Source: UBA4582 sp047630175
GTDB taxonomy: Bacteria; Pseudomonadota; Gammaproteobacteria; Pseudomonadales; Azotimanducaceae
Assembly (NCBI GenBank): GCA_047630175.1
Contig: JBLHVI010000126.1
Span: forward strand, 1-7,382
Direction of reading: 5' to 3'
DNA length: 7,382 bases
This document shows, in pieces, positions 6,195 through 7,382 of the stretch. Position 1 is the stretch's first letter. Every line of letters starts with the position of its first letter. The position numbers were made by a program, and so were the translations under genes. Under the pieces are notes generated by a model that was given only the letters and a program-made list of their open reading frames with translations, searched no databases and had not been told where the DNA came from.

Positions 6195-7382
6195 ATTGAC
6201 TCACCTAATATCCAAGACCCGCACGCAAAAACCTGTTAGCCCAGTCGTTTCTCGGCGTGGCTTCATGATTGGCGCATCGGCAGCCGGATTTACGCTGGCC
6301 TTCATGCCAATGTCATTGCTACACAGTACACCGGCTCAAGCTATGGCCAGCAACAGCTTTGAACCCACCGTTTGGTACGCGATCAGTGCAACCGGGGAGA
6401 TCACCGTAAATATCGCTGAGGCCGAAATGGGCCAGCATGTGGGCACGGCGCTAGCGCGTATTGTCGCCGAAGAGCTAGAGGCGAACTGGGATGATGTGCG
6501 GCTCAACTATGTGGATACCCAAGCCCAGTATGGTTATCTGGTGACCGGGGGTAGTTGGTCTATCTGGCAGAACTTTGACCTACTGAGCCGAGCCGGCGCC
6601 GCCGGTAAATTGGCGTTGCTCGAGGAGGGCGCGAAGTTACTCGGCGTCCCCGTTACCCACTGCATCGCCCGTAATAGTCAGGTTGTGGCGGGCGCGGACG
6701 CTATTAGTTATGCAGAAATTGTCCAGCGCGGTGATATTAGCCGTACCTATACCGATGAGCAATTGGCCGCCATGCCCATTAAGGATGCGCAGAGTCGCAA
6801 GCTGATTGGTGTTGATACCCAAGCGCTGGATATTCCAGATAAAACGACGGGCTCGGCCATCTATGGTATTGACGCGACCTACCCTGGCATGGTCTACGGC
6901 AAACCACTTATCCCGCCGACTCGGTTGGGGTCTAGGATTAAATCGGTGGACGACAGTGCGGCAAAGACGATTGTCGGTTACCAGCAAACGCTGGTGTTGG
7001 ACGACCCGTCTGGCACCGTGCCCGGCTGGGCTGTCGTCATTGCTGATAGCTTCCACGCTGCCCTGCGTGCGGCGCAGGTTATCAACGTGGATTGGCAGGC
7101 GGGAGAAACGGCAACTGTGTCTGAAGCCGATATTCTGGATCGAGGTGCGGCCTTGATCAAATCGTCAGTGGGCTCTTTAGTGGTAGATGATGAGGGTGTT
7201 GATGCGATTTACGCGGGCGCCAATAACGTGCTTAAGCGGACCTATACCACCAGTACGGTCCTGCATTTTCAGCTGGAACCGGTCAATGCTATTGCCGTTC
7301 AAAAAGATGGTATCTGGGAGCTACATACGGGTAACCAGTGGCAGTCATTGGCCATGCCGACTTATGCGAAAGCGCTGGGTGT
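6187..7382 (+). CDS. Molybdopterin-binding large subunit of a molybdenum hydroxylase (isoquinoline 1-oxidoreductase beta type), 3' end missing
   Basis: This is the catalytic subunit of a xanthine oxidase family enzyme, which hydroxylates an N-heterocycle or aldehyde at a molybdopterin (probably cytosine dinucleotide) centre. The window holds 398 codons of an expected 700-750, with no stop before the edge. A Tat signal is clear: SRRGF at 22-26, a hydrophobic stretch at 27-45, and a likely cleavage after Ala-Gln-Ala at 50-52, so the enzyme should be exported folded with its cofactors. Family motifs present: AEMGQHVGTALARIVAEEL from 79, TGGSWSIW from 120, and LEPVNA at 363-368. The Glu that acts as catalytic base lies beyond the edge and cannot be checked. 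The start overlaps the small subunit gene by 8 bp after a strong ribosome site. No separate FAD subunit gene is visible, as expected for the two-subunit IorAB type, which passes electrons to a respiratory acceptor. Confidence 0.92.
   Translation, partial: MSKLTHLISKTRTQKPVSPVVSRRGFMIGASAAGFTLAFMPMSLLHSTPAQAMASNSFEPTVWYAISATGEITVNIAEAEMGQHVGTALARIVAEELEANWDDVRLNYVDTQAQYGYLVTGGSWSIWQNFDLLSRAGAAGKLALLEEGAKLLGVPVTHCIARNSQVVAGADAISYAEIVQRGDISRTYTDEQLAAMPIKDAQSRKLIGVDTQALDIPDKTTGSAIYGIDATYPGMVYGKPLIPPTRLGSRIKSVDDSAAKTIVGYQQTLVLDDPSGTVPGWAVVIADSFHAALRAAQVINVDWQAGETATVSEADILDRGAALIKSSVGSLVVDDEGVDAIYAGANNVLKRTYTTSTVLHFQLEPVNAIAVQKDGIWELHTGNQWQSLAMPTYAKALG

Noticed and set aside
6637..7056. 139-codon minus-strand open frame
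   Set aside because: It lies wholly antisense to the molybdopterin subunit, and its translation shows no family pattern.

Overview
The window looks like ordinary chromosomal DNA of a gammaproteobacterium, moderate in GC and densely packed. The best taxonomic clue is an intact ydbH-ynbE-ydbL cluster, an envelope-lipid transport module typical of Gammaproteobacteria. Together with an acyl-CoA ligase and a Tat-exported molybdenum hydroxylase it would suit an aerobic, probably marine or environmental heterotroph. The genus cannot be read from the sequence, and I see no mobile element, tRNA, rRNA or CRISPR array.

Layout. (1) Bases 1-1122, plus strand: the C-terminal two thirds of an AMP-forming acyl-CoA synthetase, cut by the left edge. 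(2) Bases 1136-2578, minus strand: selO, a pseudokinase-fold protein AMPylase, converging on the synthetase with only 13 bp between the stop codons. (3) Bases 2624-5504, minus strand: ydbL, ynbE and ydbH, transcribed ydbH to ynbE to ydbL. Junctions are tight (a 4-bp overlap, then a few bases), and selO follows 45-54 bp further on in the same direction, so all four could share a transcript. (4) Bases 5505-5717: a divergent intergenic region with several short direct and inverted repeats. (5) Bases 5718-7382, plus strand: a two-gene operon for a molybdenum hydroxylase of the isoquinoline 1-oxidoreductase type. The [2Fe-2S] subunit is complete; the Tat-targeted molybdopterin subunit runs off the right edge.

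How the genes work together. YdbH (inner-membrane anchored, AsmA-like) and YnbE (outer-membrane lipoprotein) are known in E. coli to form a periplasm-spanning bridge for phospholipid movement, with YdbL as a periplasmic accessory. The two molybdenum hydroxylase subunits form one enzyme; only the large one carries a Tat signal, so the small one is expected to travel with it. The synthetase and the hydroxylase may both be catabolic, but nothing in the window fixes their substrates.

I found no convincing undescribed system. The points most worth a second look are the repeat-rich leader before the hydroxylase operon, the triplicated start-codon repeat of ydbL, and the cysteine arrangement of this SelO.
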